From: CAVXDY01 sp963760715
GTDB lineage: Bacteria; Actinomycetota; Thermoleophilia; Miltoncostaeales; Miltoncostaeaceae
Length of the DNA: 64,000 bases
NCBI GenBank assembly: GCA_963760715.1
Contig: CAVXDY010000003.1
Span: 434,001-498,000 of the forward strand
Direction: 5' to 3'
The notes under the pieces are model-generated. The model was not told the origin of the DNA. It searched no databases and saw only the letters and a list, made by a program, of their open reading frames with translations. The stretch's first letter is position 1. Each line of letters starts with the position of its first letter. Both the position numbers and the translations under genes were made by a program. Below are positions 1 through 8,554 of the stretch, piece after piece.

Positions 1-1806
1 CGCCGCCTCCTCCCGGCGCGCCGCCGCGATCTGCGCCCGCAGGTCCGCCAGGTCGCGGGTGAGCTCGCCCAGCTCGGACTGGGCCTCGCGCCGGGCCGCG
101 GCGCGCTCGGCGGTGGCCGCCTCCCGTGCGCGCGCGACCCGCGCCGCCAGGTCGTCGGCCCGCCGCCCGGCCTCGGCGCGGGCCGCCTCGGCCTCCTCGC
201 GCGCCCGGGCGGCCGCCTCGCGCTCCTCCTCGGCCGCCGCGCGGGCGGATGCCGCGTCCGCCAGCAGCGCCTCCAGGGCGCGGCGCTCGGGCGGCCCGGC
301 CCGGCGCGCGGCCTCCACCACCTCGGGATCCAGGCCGAGGCCCTCCGCGATGCCCAGCGCGTGCGACGCGCCGGGCTCCCCCATCTGCAGCGTGTAGAGC
401 GGCCGGAGCGTCCGCAGGTCCACCGCCACCGCCGCGTTCGCCGCGGCCGGCGCCGCGCTGGCCCACGCCTTCACCTCCGGATGGTGCGTCGTGGCCAGCA
501 CCAGGGCGCCCTGCGCGACCAGCCGCTCGATGACGGCCTGCGCGAGGCGCGCGCCCTCGTCGGGATCGGTGCCCGCCGCCGGCTCGTCCAGCAGCACCAG
601 CGAGCGCGGGCCGGCCGCCTCCATGATCGCCACCAGGCGCCGGACGTGCGCCGAGAACGTGGACAGGCTCTCGGCGATGGACTGATCGTCGCCGATGTCC
701 GCGAGCACCCGGTCGAACACCGGGAGGCGCGCCCGGGAGGCCGGCACCCGCAGCCCGCACTGGTGGAGCATCGCGAACAGGCCGAGCGTCTTCAGCGCCA
801 CGGTCTTGCCGCCCGTGTTCGGGCCCGAGACCACCAGCGCCCGCACGCCGGCGAGCGGTAGGTCGATGGGCACGACGCCGGCCGGATCGAGCAGCGGATG
901 GCGCGCCCCGGCCAGCTCCACCTCGTCCGCCGGCTCCACCTGGCAGCCCTCCCACGCGCGCGACAGCGCCGCCGACGCGAGCGCCAGGTCCAGCGCTGCC
1001 AGCGCGGCCACCACGTCCTCCAGCGGCCCGGCCTCCTGGCCCACCAGCCGCGACAGGGCGCGCAGGATGCGCTCCTCCTCCTCGTGCTCCTGGGCCCCCA
1101 GCTCCCGCACCCGGTTGTTGGCCTCCACCACCGCCATGGGCTCGACGAAGATCGTCTCGCCGGATCCGGAGCTGTCGTGCACGATGCCCGGCACCGCCGA
1201 GCGGGACGACGCCTTGACCGCCAGCACGGGCCGGCCGCCGCGCTCGGTGGTGAACGTCTCCTGCAGGTGCGACCGGAGCCGCACGGCCAGCCGGCGCAGC
1301 AGGTCGGACGCCTCCCGTCGCGCGGCCGCGAGGCGCCGGCGGATGGAGGCCAGCTCCGGCGAGGCCGTGTCGAGCAGCCCGCCGGCGGGATCGAGGGCGC
1401 GGTCCAGGGCCGCCTCCACCCGGCGCACCGCGCCGAGATCCGGGGCGGCGAGGGCCGCGGCGAGCCGCGGCGCCGTCTCCTCGCGAGCCGTCACGGCCTC
1501 GCGCGCCTCGATGTGGACCCGGGCGGTGGCCAGCACCTCGGACAGGGCCTCGGCGTCGAGGGCCGCGTCACGGGCCGCGGCCGCGACCGGCTCGCGCACG
1601 TCGAAGGCGCCCCCCGGACCGCCCACGCCCAGGTCCCGCAGGCGCAGCGCCTCCTCGGTGTCGGCGCCGCGGCCGGCCACCTCGGACGGCTCCGCCGACG
1701 GCGCGAGGGCGAGGGCGAGGGCGCGCCCTCCGGCGAAGGAGGTCAGGCCCGCCAGCCGCTCCCGTACCGCGGACAGCTCGAGCAGCTCGGCGCTCCGGGG
1801 ATCCAT
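1..1806 (-). CDS. mutS2: Endonuclease MutS2, 3' end outside the window
   Basis: The gene starts with ATG at 1806 and runs off the left edge, leaving about 602 residues of a family usually near 780. MutS2 is a MutS-like ATPase that acts on branched DNA or collided ribosomes, without the mismatch-recognition domains of MutS1. Seen here are an N-terminal core, the P-loop SGPNTGGKT (about 327-335), a Walker B ending LLDEPAAGTDP (about 405) and TTHHPEVKAW just after it. An Ala/Arg/Glu-rich coiled coil follows from about 510 to the edge. The C-terminal Smr nuclease domain would lie outside. It sits 12 bases after the stop of the AI-2E-type permease gene on the same strand, so the two are probably cotranscribed. 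Confidence 0.93.
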   Translation of the reverse strand, partial: MDPRSAELLELSAVRERLAGLTSFAGGRALALALAPSAEPSEVAGRGADTEEALRLRDLGVGGPGGAFDVREPVAAAARDAALDAEALSEVLATARVHIEAREAVTAREETAPRLAAALAAPDLGAVRRVEAALDRALDPAGGLLDTASPELASIRRRLAAARREASDLLRRLAVRLRSHLQETFTTERGGRPVLAVKASSRSAVPGIVHDSSGSGETIFVEPMAVVEANNRVRELGAQEHEEEERILRALSRLVGQEAGPLEDVVAALAALDLALASAALSRAWEGCQVEPADEVELAGARHPLLDPAGVVPIDLPLAGVRALVVSGPNTGGKTVALKTLGLFAMLHQCGLRVPASRARLPVFDRVLADIGDDQSIAESLSTFSAHVRRLVAIMEAAGPRSLVLLDEPAAGTDPDEGARLAQAVIERLVAQGALVLATTHHPEVKAWASAAPAAANAAVAVDLRTLRPLYTLQMGEPGASHALGIAEGLGLDPEVVEAARRAGPPERRALEALLADAASARAAAEEEREAAARAREEAEAARAEAGRRADDLAARVARAREAATAERAAARREAQSELGELTRDLADLRAQIAAARREEAA

Positions 1807-1818
1807 TCCCCGGGGAGA

Positions 1819-2667
1819 CTACGGCGGCGGGGGCTCCTCGGCCGTGGCGGGCGCGAGCGCCGCCGGCCGGCGCGTGCTCCACCACTCCTGCACCAGCACC
1901 TGGATGATCCCGGCGATGGGGATGGCGAGCAGGGCGCCGAGGATGCCGAGCAGGGTGGCGCCCACGAGCACCGCCAGGATGATCCAGAGCGGGTTGAGCT
2001 GCACCGTGTAGCGGTGGATCGCCGGCTGGAAGACGTTGTTCTCGATCTGCTGGTAGACGATCAGGAACGCGATCGCCGCCACGCCGGTCGGCCACCCCTC
2101 GAAGAACGCCACGAGGACGTAGGGGACGCCGCCGATGGTGGCGCCGATCAGGGGCAGGAGCGACGCGAGGCCGGCCCAGAACCCCAGCAGGGGGGCGAAC
2201 GGTACGCCCATGATCGTGAGGAACAGCCACACGGCGAGGCCGGCCGTCAGGGCCACCAGGAACACCCCGACGACGTAGCCCGAGATGACCCGGTAGATGC
2301 GGTGTGCGACCCGGTCCGCGCGCTCGTGCCGTGAGCCCTCGAACAGGCCGATCGCCCACAATCGTATCCGCGGCCCGTAGAGGCTCAGCAGGAAGGTGAT
2401 GACGGTGATGCTGATGAGCGCCAGGAGGCCCTTGACCACCCGCCGCGCGAACTTGACGGCGGCGTCAGGCCCGGCGACGCCCGCGAGGGCGTGCCGGTTC
2501 TGGAACAGGTTCACCAGAGGGTTCATGGCCGTGGCCAGGAAGGCGGCGATCATGATCCAGGTCAGGACTCCGCGGGCCGCCCACACGATCCACAGCAGGA
2601 GGGCCACCGCCAGGATCACCCCGATCATTCGGAGGATCGTGCGCGTCGAGGGTCCGTCTTGAGTCAC
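1819..2667 (-). CDS. AI-2E family transporter, shortened
   Basis: Polytopic inner-membrane protein of the AI-2E/TerPe family (UPF0118), 282 residues from a GTG start. The C-terminal half is typical: GVPFAPLLGFWAGLASLLPL, then YQQIENNVFQPAI and a final pair of hydrophobic segments. Family members are usually near 350 residues. Here the second membrane helix (ending about NPLVNLF) passes within some 20 residues to the segment preceding ISGYVVG, so a helix and the long helical loop that normally lie between are missing. The substrate cannot be told from sequence. The gene is divergent from ppk2 and upstream of mutS2. Confidence 0.8.
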   Translation of the reverse strand: MTQDGPSTRTILRMIGVILAVALLLWIVWAARGVLTWIMIAAFLATAMNPLVNLFQNRHALAGVAGPDAAVKFARRVVKGLLALISITVITFLLSLYGPRIRLWAIGLFEGSRHERADRVAHRIYRVISGYVVGVFLVALTAGLAVWLFLTIMGVPFAPLLGFWAGLASLLPLIGATIGGVPYVLVAFFEGWPTGVAAIAFLIVYQQIENNVFQPAIHRYTVQLNPLWIILAVLVGATLLGILGALLAIPIAGIIQVLVQEWWSTRRPAALAPATAEEPPPP

Positions 2668-2737
2668 CGGTCAACGTTCGCACCGCCCCGCGCGACTCCT
2701 GGCATAGGCTGGGGCACCGGCACGCGATGGAGGGCTC

Positions 2738-3517
2738 ATGGCGGCGAAGCTCACGAAGAAGGTCTACGAGCAGGAGCTCGAGCGCCTGCAGCTCGAGCTG
2801 ATCGACCTCCAGGACGTGGTGCGCGAGAAGGGCATGCGCGTCGCCGTCCTGATGGAGGGCCGCGACGCGGCCGGCAAGGGCGGGATCATCAAGCGCATCA
2901 CCGAGCACCTCAACCCGCGCGCCTGCCGGGTGGTGGCCCTGGGCGTCCCCACCGAGCGCGAGCGCGGGCAGTGGTACTTCCAGCGCTACATCGAGCGGCT
3001 GCCCGCGGCGGGCGAGATCTGCCTGTTCGACCGGAGCTGGTACAACCGCGCCGGCGTCGAGCGGGTGATGGGCTTCTGCGAGGAGGACGACGTACTGGAG
3101 TTCTTCCGCGAGACGCCCGCCTTCGAGCGGATGCTGGTGGGCTCCGGCCTCATCCTGCGCAAGTACTGGCTGGAGATGAGCGCCGCCGCGCAGGAGGAGC
3201 GCTTCCGCGAGCGGGCCGAGGATCCCACCAAGCGGTGGAAGCTCAGCCCCATCGATCTCGAGGCGCGCAGGAAGTACGACGACTACTCACGGGCCCGCGA
3301 CGACATGTTCGGACACACGGACACCCCCGACTCCCCGTGGTTCGTCGTGGACGCAGAGGACCAGCGGAGCGCCCGCCTCAACTGCATCGCCCACGTGCTC
3401 GCCTCGATCCCACACGGCCAGCCGAAGCGCACCAAGCCCTCGTTCCCGAAGCTCAAGAGGCTGGGCCGCGACGCGCCGCCGCCGCCGAGCGTCGCCCGCG
3501 TGCCCGAGCTCTGGTGA
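2738..3517 (+). CDS. ppk2: Polyphosphate kinase 2 family protein
   Basis: A 259-residue single-domain PPK2, the usual length for class I enzymes that move phosphate between polyphosphate and nucleoside diphosphates in the cytosol. The Walker A loop GRDAAGKGG lies near residues 42-50, the Walker B/lid region FDRSWYNRAGVERVMGF near 100-116, and RKYWLEMS near 140. The start is an ATG with GGAGG four bases upstream. A short Pro/Lys-rich tail ends in VPELW. Nucleotide preference (ADP or GDP) is not visible. It stands alone, divergent from the permease gene. Confidence 0.93.
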   Translation: MAAKLTKKVYEQELERLQLELIDLQDVVREKGMRVAVLMEGRDAAGKGGIIKRITEHLNPRACRVVALGVPTERERGQWYFQRYIERLPAAGEICLFDRSWYNRAGVERVMGFCEEDDVLEFFRETPAFERMLVGSGLILRKYWLEMSAAAQEERFRERAEDPTKRWKLSPIDLEARRKYDDYSRARDDMFGHTDTPDSPWFVVDAEDQRSARLNCIAHVLASIPHGQPKRTKPSFPKLKRLGRDAPPPPSVARVPELW

Positions 3518-3553
3518 TCCCCGAGGGCCGTGAGGTCGGTCACTAATTACGTG

Positions 3554-3675
3554 GCAGTTCCCGGCTGCATCTCATCGCGAACAGCGTCCTCGACTCCCAC
3601 AATATTCCCGATATTGCGGGAGATCTGCGTCCTTGTCTCGCGGGAGATTCGCTCGGGAACTGCATACGAACAGCG
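3554..3675. repeat. Short inverted and direct repeats in an intergenic region
   Basis: The 168-base gap between ppk2 and the copper oxidase gene holds GCAGTTCCCG (3554-3563) and its exact complement CGGGAACTGC (3654-3663). It also holds CGAACAGCG twice (3578-3586, 3667-3675) and two copies of GCGGGAGAT. This stretch is less GC-rich than its surroundings. No open frame is evident. It could be a degenerate mobile remnant or a structured 3' region; I cannot decide. Confidence 0.3.
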
Positions 3676-3685
3676 ACTCACGACA

Positions 3686-5821
3686 CTAGGCGCCGAGGCG
3701 CGTCAGGACGAGGTCGTCCACGATCGCCTTGCCGCCCGGGGCCAGCCGCAGGATCACGCGCTCGGGACCCGCGGCGAGCCGCACGGTCGCGCTCACCATC
3801 CGCCACCTCCACACGCCCGGCCGGGTGGCGATCCGCAGCCGGAGGGCGGCCGGCCCGGTCGACGCCCGGAGGCCCGGCGGCCCGCTCCGCACCCACAGGC
3901 TCACGCGGTACCGCCCGGCGACCATGCGCGGGCTGTCCACGCGCGCGCCGCTCCCCACCCAGAGGGCCCTGCGCCCGGAGTGGGACGCCGCCACGAGGGA
4001 CGAGCGCGAGACGCCGGCCAGCGGGTTCTCGAAGCCCAGGCGCCAGTAGGAGAGCGGGGCCAGCGACGCCGGGGGGCCCAGGGTGCCCGTGGTGGACGGG
4101 GTGGCCTGGACGCCGCCGTGCTTCGCGGGCCCGGCCGATCCGGCCGGGGGCGGCGCCGGCACCTGGGCCGCGTCATCGCCGAGGCGAAGGAAGCGGGCCT
4201 CGGAGGGCACGCCCGCCGCGCTGACGAGCACGAGCTCGTAGTAGCCCGGCGGCGCGATGGCGCGGGTGGCCGGGCTGGTCAGCTCGATGCGGCCGGCGCC
4301 GGCGGAGGTCATGGCCAGCGGCACCATGCGCTGGTGCATGTCGTTGGCGTGGGTCGTGGCGCCGGGCGCCATCAGCACGGCGTGGTCCACGGGCTCGCCC
4401 GAGGTGGTCACCGAGAAGCCCGCGCCGTAGCCCACCGCGTCCGGCGCCGACATGATCGCGGGCCGCGGGCCCTTGAAGAGGTAGGGCGGCGAGAAGACCT
4501 CGATCTCGTCGGACGCGCCCCCGCCGCCGGTGGGGCCGTCGTCGCCCGCCGAGACGATGCGCCCGTCCGGCAGCAGCAGGGCGGTGGAGTGGTAGCCGCG
4601 CTCCTCGAGCTGGGGGGCGAGCTGCGACCAGGTGTCGGCGACCGGGTCGTAGCGCAGGGCGTTGTAGCGCGGCTCCTCGTAGTTGTTCAGCCCGTTCCCG
4701 CCGATCGTGATGATCGCCCCGTCGGCGGTGAGCACGCTGTTGGCGTTGCGGCGGGCCTCGGGCAGCGGCGTGCGCAGGTGCCAGCCGGCTCCCAGGTCCT
4801 CCTCGTCGATGACCTCGGTGCTCGCCTGCTGGTCGCCGCCGATCACCATCACCTGGCTCGACCCGCTGGGCCCGTCCGGCAGCAGCACGGCCGAGCCGTA
4901 GTAGTGGTCCCCCAGCATCGGCGGCATCTTCGGGTCCCACGCCCAGGTCGCCGGGTTCAGCAGGCCGTAGTCGGCGCGGTAGGGCCCGGCGATCAGCACC
5001 CGCCCGTCCCGCATGAGGAACTGGAACGGGTAGAGGCCGAAGAGGTGGGAGCCGACGGTCGTGATCGTCCCGGGCTTGGTGCGGTCCGGCGAGGGGGTGA
5101 ACAGCTCGACGTCGGTGTTGGCCCGCCCCGAGCCGTCGGCGGAGAGGCCGCTGGTGATGACGACCCGCCCGTCGGGAAGCAGGGTCGTGCTGGGATACCA
5201 GCGCCCGTCGTTCATCTTCCCCTGGAAGGTCCACTTCTCGGTCCAGGGGTCGAAGATCCAGATCGAGTCGAGGCCGCGGTAGTTGGTGCTGGTGCCCTTG
5301 GGGATGTTTCCGCCCACCACCAGCACGCGGCCGTCCGCCAGCAGCGTCTGGCCGGCGCACCAGATGTTCTCCTTCGGGGTCTCGATGCTCTTCTCCGTGT
5401 CGGTGGCCGGGTCCCAGAGCATCCCGATGCTGGTGTTCTCGGTGGTGCCGTAGCTGAAGAAGAGCACCTTCCCGGTGGGCAGAAGGATCGCGTGGATGCC
5501 GGTCACGTCGACGTGGTAGCGGCCGGACCACTGGCCCACCGCGCTCGGAGCGCCCGCCACCTTCGAGCGCTTCACCTTCGGCGGCGGGTGAGCCGCCAGC
5601 CGGCGCGCCTCGCGGCGGGCGCGCAGGTGCTGGAGGGCGTGGGCGCGCCCCAGGACCTGCGTCTCCAGCCGCAGCAGCTGACCCTCGGTCATCCCCGGCC
5701 GCGCGAGGCCGCCGTGCGCTTGCGCCTGGGGAACGCCGGCCAGCCCACCCGCCAGCAGCGCGACCGCGAGGCCTCGTACCGCCATCCGACGGAAGGCCAT
5801 CCCGCGACGCTTCTTCCCCAT
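3686..5821 (-). CDS. Secreted copper-radical oxidase (galactose/glyoxal oxidase type)
   Basis: A 711-residue exported protein. I start it at ATG 5821, where MGKKRRG leads into a hydrophobic signal peptide ending near QAQA; the open frame extends 19 codons upstream. The body is a Kelch-type propeller followed by an E-set (DUF1929-like) domain. The galactose-oxidase centre appears complete: Cys in ENIWCAGQ (about 155) and Tyr in GRWYPS (about 209) would form the Cys-Tyr cross-link, with Tyr-His in GYHSTALLL (about 410-411) and His in TTHANDM (about 491) as copper ligands. A Pro/Gly linker and about 150 residues of beta-rich, carbohydrate-binding-like sequence follow. Known relatives oxidise alcohols or aldehydes to give H2O2; the substrate here is unknown. 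Confidence 0.85.
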   Translation of the reverse strand: MGKKRRGMAFRRMAVRGLAVALLAGGLAGVPQAQAHGGLARPGMTEGQLLRLETQVLGRAHALQHLRARREARRLAAHPPPKVKRSKVAGAPSAVGQWSGRYHVDVTGIHAILLPTGKVLFFSYGTTENTSIGMLWDPATDTEKSIETPKENIWCAGQTLLADGRVLVVGGNIPKGTSTNYRGLDSIWIFDPWTEKWTFQGKMNDGRWYPSTTLLPDGRVVITSGLSADGSGRANTDVELFTPSPDRTKPGTITTVGSHLFGLYPFQFLMRDGRVLIAGPYRADYGLLNPATWAWDPKMPPMLGDHYYGSAVLLPDGPSGSSQVMVIGGDQQASTEVIDEEDLGAGWHLRTPLPEARRNANSVLTADGAIITIGGNGLNNYEEPRYNALRYDPVADTWSQLAPQLEERGYHSTALLLPDGRIVSAGDDGPTGGGGASDEIEVFSPPYLFKGPRPAIMSAPDAVGYGAGFSVTTSGEPVDHAVLMAPGATTHANDMHQRMVPLAMTSAGAGRIELTSPATRAIAPPGYYELVLVSAAGVPSEARFLRLGDDAAQVPAPPPAGSAGPAKHGGVQATPSTTGTLGPPASLAPLSYWRLGFENPLAGVSRSSLVAASHSGRRALWVGSGARVDSPRMVAGRYRVSLWVRSGPPGLRASTGPAALRLRIATRPGVWRWRMVSATVRLAAGPERVILRLAPGGKAIVDDLVLTRLGA

Positions 5822-5911
5822 GCCGCGAGCTTCCCGATCCGCACAGAATCGCGAAATCCGCACAGGGCTAGGCCGCACCTGCCCAAACGGGGAGAAACCC
5901 CCGGAAAACCC

Positions 5912-6343
5912 TCAGCGCTTGGGGAGCAAGAGGCCCAGTAGGAGCCCGAAGAGCGCGTGCATCACGGTCTCCTGGACGAAGACGCGCCGGTCGGTGAGCA
6001 GCCGTGGCCAGTATCCCGACCGCCGGTCGGGGTGGACCCGGTCCATCATCGCCATGCCGGGCCACGCGACGAGGTTCTCCGTGCAGGCCAGCTTGAGGCC
6101 GGCGCGCGGCCCGCTCCCGCCCGCCAGCGCGAAGGCCGCGCCCATGGCCGCGCCGTTGGCCGCGTGGATCGCGATCCCGGCGGGCGCCCACCAGCGCCCC
6201 ACCGGGGCCATGCGGCCGAGGAGCCGCACGTCGGTGTAGCGGGTCCCCAGCGTGCGGGCCGCGAGCGGCTCCAGGGCCGACCACGCGGTGGCCGCCGCGG
6301 CCCCCGCCAGGGCCCCGCGGCGGATGGTGGAGACCCTGCTCAC
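5912..6343 (-). CDS. Small membrane protein of unknown function
   Basis: A 143-residue protein with hydrophobic stretches near residues 8-25, 50-75 and a C-terminal LFGLLLGLLLPKR. I do not recognise a named family. GTG at 6343 lies seven bases after a TAGCCT box on the minus strand, so the mRNA is probably leaderless. It is divergent from the SDR gene, with only 23 bases between the two start codons. The Trp-rich central part (VGRWWAPAG, WPGMAMMDR) may be membrane-associated. Confidence 0.65.
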   Translation of the reverse strand: MSRVSTIRRGALAGAAAATAWSALEPLAARTLGTRYTDVRLLGRMAPVGRWWAPAGIAIHAANGAAMGAAFALAGGSGPRAGLKLACTENLVAWPGMAMMDRVHPDRRSGYWPRLLTDRRVFVQETVMHALFGLLLGLLLPKR

Positions 6344-6366
6344 GTCCGCGAGGCTACCCTCACGGG
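6344..6366. promoter_or_regulatory. Bidirectional promoter with overlapping -10 boxes
   Basis: The sequence AGGCTACCCT (6351-6360) reads TACCCT on the plus strand (6355-6360), followed by six bases and ATG 6367. It reads TAGCCT on the minus strand (6356-6351), followed by seven bases and GTG 6343. The two TANNNT boxes share the central TA. Both genes would therefore start transcription at or next to their start codons. Confidence 0.55.
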
Positions 6367-7872
6367 ATGGTCCCGGCCCCCGACGCCTCCCCCACCACCG
6401 CCGTGGACCGTCCCCTGATCCTCCTGACGGGGGCCAGCGGCTACGTCGGGGGCCGCCTGCTGGAGCTGCTCGAGGCCGAGGGCGCCCGGCTGCGCTGCAT
6501 GACCCGTCGCCCCGAGGAGCTGGAGGGCCGCGTCGCCCCGGGCACGGAGGTCCTGCGCGGAGACGTGATGGACGCCGGCTCCCTCGACGCCGCCCTCGCC
6601 GGGGTCAACGTGGCCTACTACCTGGTCCACTCCATGGCCTCCGGCACCGACTACCGCGGCGCCGACCGGCGCGGGGCGGCCACCTTCGCCCGGGCGGCGC
6701 GGTCCGCCGCGGTGGGCCGCATCGTCTACCTGGGGGGGCTCGGCCACGGCGACGATCTGTCGCCCCACCTGGCCAGCCGCCAGGAGGTCGGGCGCACCCT
6801 GGCGTCGTCGGGGGTGCCGACACTGGAGCTGCGGGCGTCGATCGTCATCGGATCGGGCAGCACGTCGTTCGAGATGATCCGGGCCCTCGTGGACCGGCTG
6901 CCGGTGATGGTGACGCCCCGGTGGGTGAGCACCCTGACGCAGCCGATCGCGATCGAGGACGTGCTCGCCTACCTCGCCGAGGCCGCCCGTGTGCCGCTGC
7001 CCGAGAGCCGCGTCGTGGAGATCGGCGGCCCCGACCGCGTGTCCTACCGGGAGCTCATGCGCCTGTACGCCCGCCGGCGGGGGCTGCGGCGGGTGATGGT
7101 GCCGGTTCCCGTGCTCACCCCGTGGCTCTCCAGCCTGTGGCTCGGCCTGCTGACGCCGATCTACGCCCGCGTCGGCCGCGAGCTGGTGGAGGGGCTGCGC
7201 AACGAGACCGTGGTGCGCGACCCGGGCGCCGCCGGCCTCTTCTCGGTGCGGCCGCGCGGCGCGGCGGACGCCATCGACCGGGCCCTGCAGAACGAGGATC
7301 GCGAGTTCGCGAGCACCCGCTGGTCGGACGCGATGTCGTCGGGCCCCGCGCCGCGGGCGTTCGGCGGCGCCGCGGTGGGCTCGCGCCTGGTCAACTCGCG
7401 CTCGGCGCGCGTCCCGGTCTCCCCCGCCGCGGCGTTCGCGCCCATCCGCCGCATCGGCGGCACCCAGGGCTGGTACTACGCCGACCCGCTCTGGCGCCTG
7501 CGCGGCCTGCTCGACCTGCCCTTCGGAGGGGCCGGGGCGCGGCGCGGCCGCCGCCATCCCGACCGGCTGCGCCGCGGCGACACGGTGGACTTCTGGCGCG
7601 TGGAGGCCATCGAGCCCGACCGCCTCCTGCGGCTGTCGGCCGAGATGACCCTGCCGGGGCGCGCCTGGCTGCAGTTCGAGGTCGAGCCGGTGGACGGCGG
7701 GTCGATCATCCGGCAGACCGCGATCTTCGACCCGGCGGGCCTCCTCGGGCGCCTCTACTGGTACGCGATCTGGCCGCTGCACGGCCTGGTCTTCCGCGGC
7801 ATGGTGCGCGGCATCGCCCGGGCGGCCGTGGGGTCCCCGGAGGCGCGCGCGACCGCGACCGTGGGCGGGTGA
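6367..7872 (+). CDS. SDR family NAD(P)-binding protein with DUF2867-like C-terminal domain
   Basis: A 501-residue cytosolic protein in two parts. Residues about 15-300 are an atypical short-chain dehydrogenase/NmrA-like Rossmann fold, with LLTGASGYVGGRLL at the N-terminus and HSMASGTDY further on. Residues about 325-490 resemble the DUF2867 domain (GWYYADPLWRLRGLLD, WLQFEVEP), a SRPBCC-like fold usually found fused in this way. The last segment has YWYAIWPLHGLVFRGM. The substrate is not known. ATG 6367 follows TACCCT by six bases. It converges on the coiled-coil/PadR pair across a strong hairpin. Confidence 0.85.
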   Translation: MVPAPDASPTTAVDRPLILLTGASGYVGGRLLELLEAEGARLRCMTRRPEELEGRVAPGTEVLRGDVMDAGSLDAALAGVNVAYYLVHSMASGTDYRGADRRGAATFARAARSAAVGRIVYLGGLGHGDDLSPHLASRQEVGRTLASSGVPTLELRASIVIGSGSTSFEMIRALVDRLPVMVTPRWVSTLTQPIAIEDVLAYLAEAARVPLPESRVVEIGGPDRVSYRELMRLYARRRGLRRVMVPVPVLTPWLSSLWLGLLTPIYARVGRELVEGLRNETVVRDPGAAGLFSVRPRGAADAIDRALQNEDREFASTRWSDAMSSGPAPRAFGGAAVGSRLVNSRSARVPVSPAAAFAPIRRIGGTQGWYYADPLWRLRGLLDLPFGGAGARRGRRHPDRLRRGDTVDFWRVEAIEPDRLLRLSAEMTLPGRAWLQFEVEPVDGGSIIRQTAIFDPAGLLGRLYWYAIWPLHGLVFRGMVRGIARAAVGSPEARATATVGG

Positions 7873-7879
7873 TCGCGCG

Positions 7880-7902
7880 GGCCCCGGCGGGCCGCCGGGG
7901 CC
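7880..7902. terminator. GC-rich hairpin between convergent genes
   Basis: GGCCCCGGCG (7880-7889) and CGCCGGGGCC (7893-7902) form a perfect 10-base stem with a three-base loop, directly after the SDR stop and before the stop of the minus-strand coiled-coil gene. There is no U-tract on either side, which is common for actinobacterial terminators. It probably serves both strands. Confidence 0.6.
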
Positions 7903-7914
7903 GCGGATCCCGTG

Positions 7915-8127
7915 TTACACGGTGGTGGTCTGGGTCGCCTGGTCGGTCTGCGCGGGCGCCTCGTCCTGGAGGCGCTTGATCAGGTCGGCCACGTCGGCCG
8001 TCTCCTGCTCGAGGTCGCGCTGGTACTCCTCCAGCTTCGCCAGCCACTCCTCGCGGTTGAAGGACCGGCGGCGGCGGCCGTGGAGGCCGCAGCCCGGCCC
8101 GCCGCGGTGGCGTGATCGGTGCGTCAT
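7915..8127 (-). CDS. Small coiled-coil protein downstream of PadR
   Basis: A 70-residue protein from ATG 8127. It has a basic, Gly/His/Arg-rich head followed by an amphipathic helix (EEWLAKLEEYQRDLEQETAD) and a Gln/Thr-rich tail. Its ATG overlaps the expected PadR stop as ATGA, so translational coupling to the regulator is likely. In this sequence the PadR frame happens to run straight into it, because of a probable single-base insertion. The role is unknown; small helical proteins after PadR genes may modulate the regulator. Confidence 0.6.
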   Translation of the reverse strand: MTHRSRHRGGPGCGLHGRRRRSFNREEWLAKLEEYQRDLEQETADVADLIKRLQDEAPAQTDQATQTTTV

Positions 8128-8547
8128 GTGTTCACCCCCTTCCCGGCGTCGTGACGGGTGAGGAACGCGTCGAACGACCGCCCGCGCGTCGCGCAGGGCG
8201 TCGGCCCACTGGTCCAGCAGGCCCTCACCGGCCGGCGTGAGGCGGTAGATCCGCTTCGCCGGACCGGAGACGCTCTCGTCCCAGTCGGAGGAGACGATCC
8301 CCTCCTCCTCGAGCGAGCGCAGCAGGCGGTAGAGGTTGCCGAGGTCCACCCGGCGCTCCTCGCGGGCCAGCTCCGGCAGCCGCTCCAGCAGCTCGTACCC
8401 GTGCATCGGCTGCTCGCTGAGCAGCTGCAGCAGGGCCGGCTCCACGAAGCGCTCGATCCGGGCGCGAACCTCCCAGCGCCCGGGGCCGATGCTCCGGCGG
8501 CAGCGTGCGCGGTGTCCGCGCGGTCCCATTCCTCGTCTCGGTGGCAT
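8124..8547 (-). CDS. PadR family transcriptional regulator, apparent frameshift near 8175
   Basis: Winged-helix repressor. The PadR core is clear: RFVEPALLQLLSEQPMHGYE, then VDLGNLYRLLRSLEEEG and GPAKRIYRLTPAG. After ALRDARAVV the frame continues as Arg/Pro-rich sequence, whereas the other frame gives FDAFLTRHDAGKGVNT and a stop at 8124. Removing one base near 8171-8180 restores that family-like ending, and the span (424 bases) is one over a multiple of three. I choose ATG 8547 rather than GTG 8556, because the GTG overlaps the -10 box and ATG 8547 lies seven bases after it. It is probably autoregulated through the palindrome at 8568-8577. Confidence 0.75.
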
Positions 8548-8554
8548 CGGCGGC

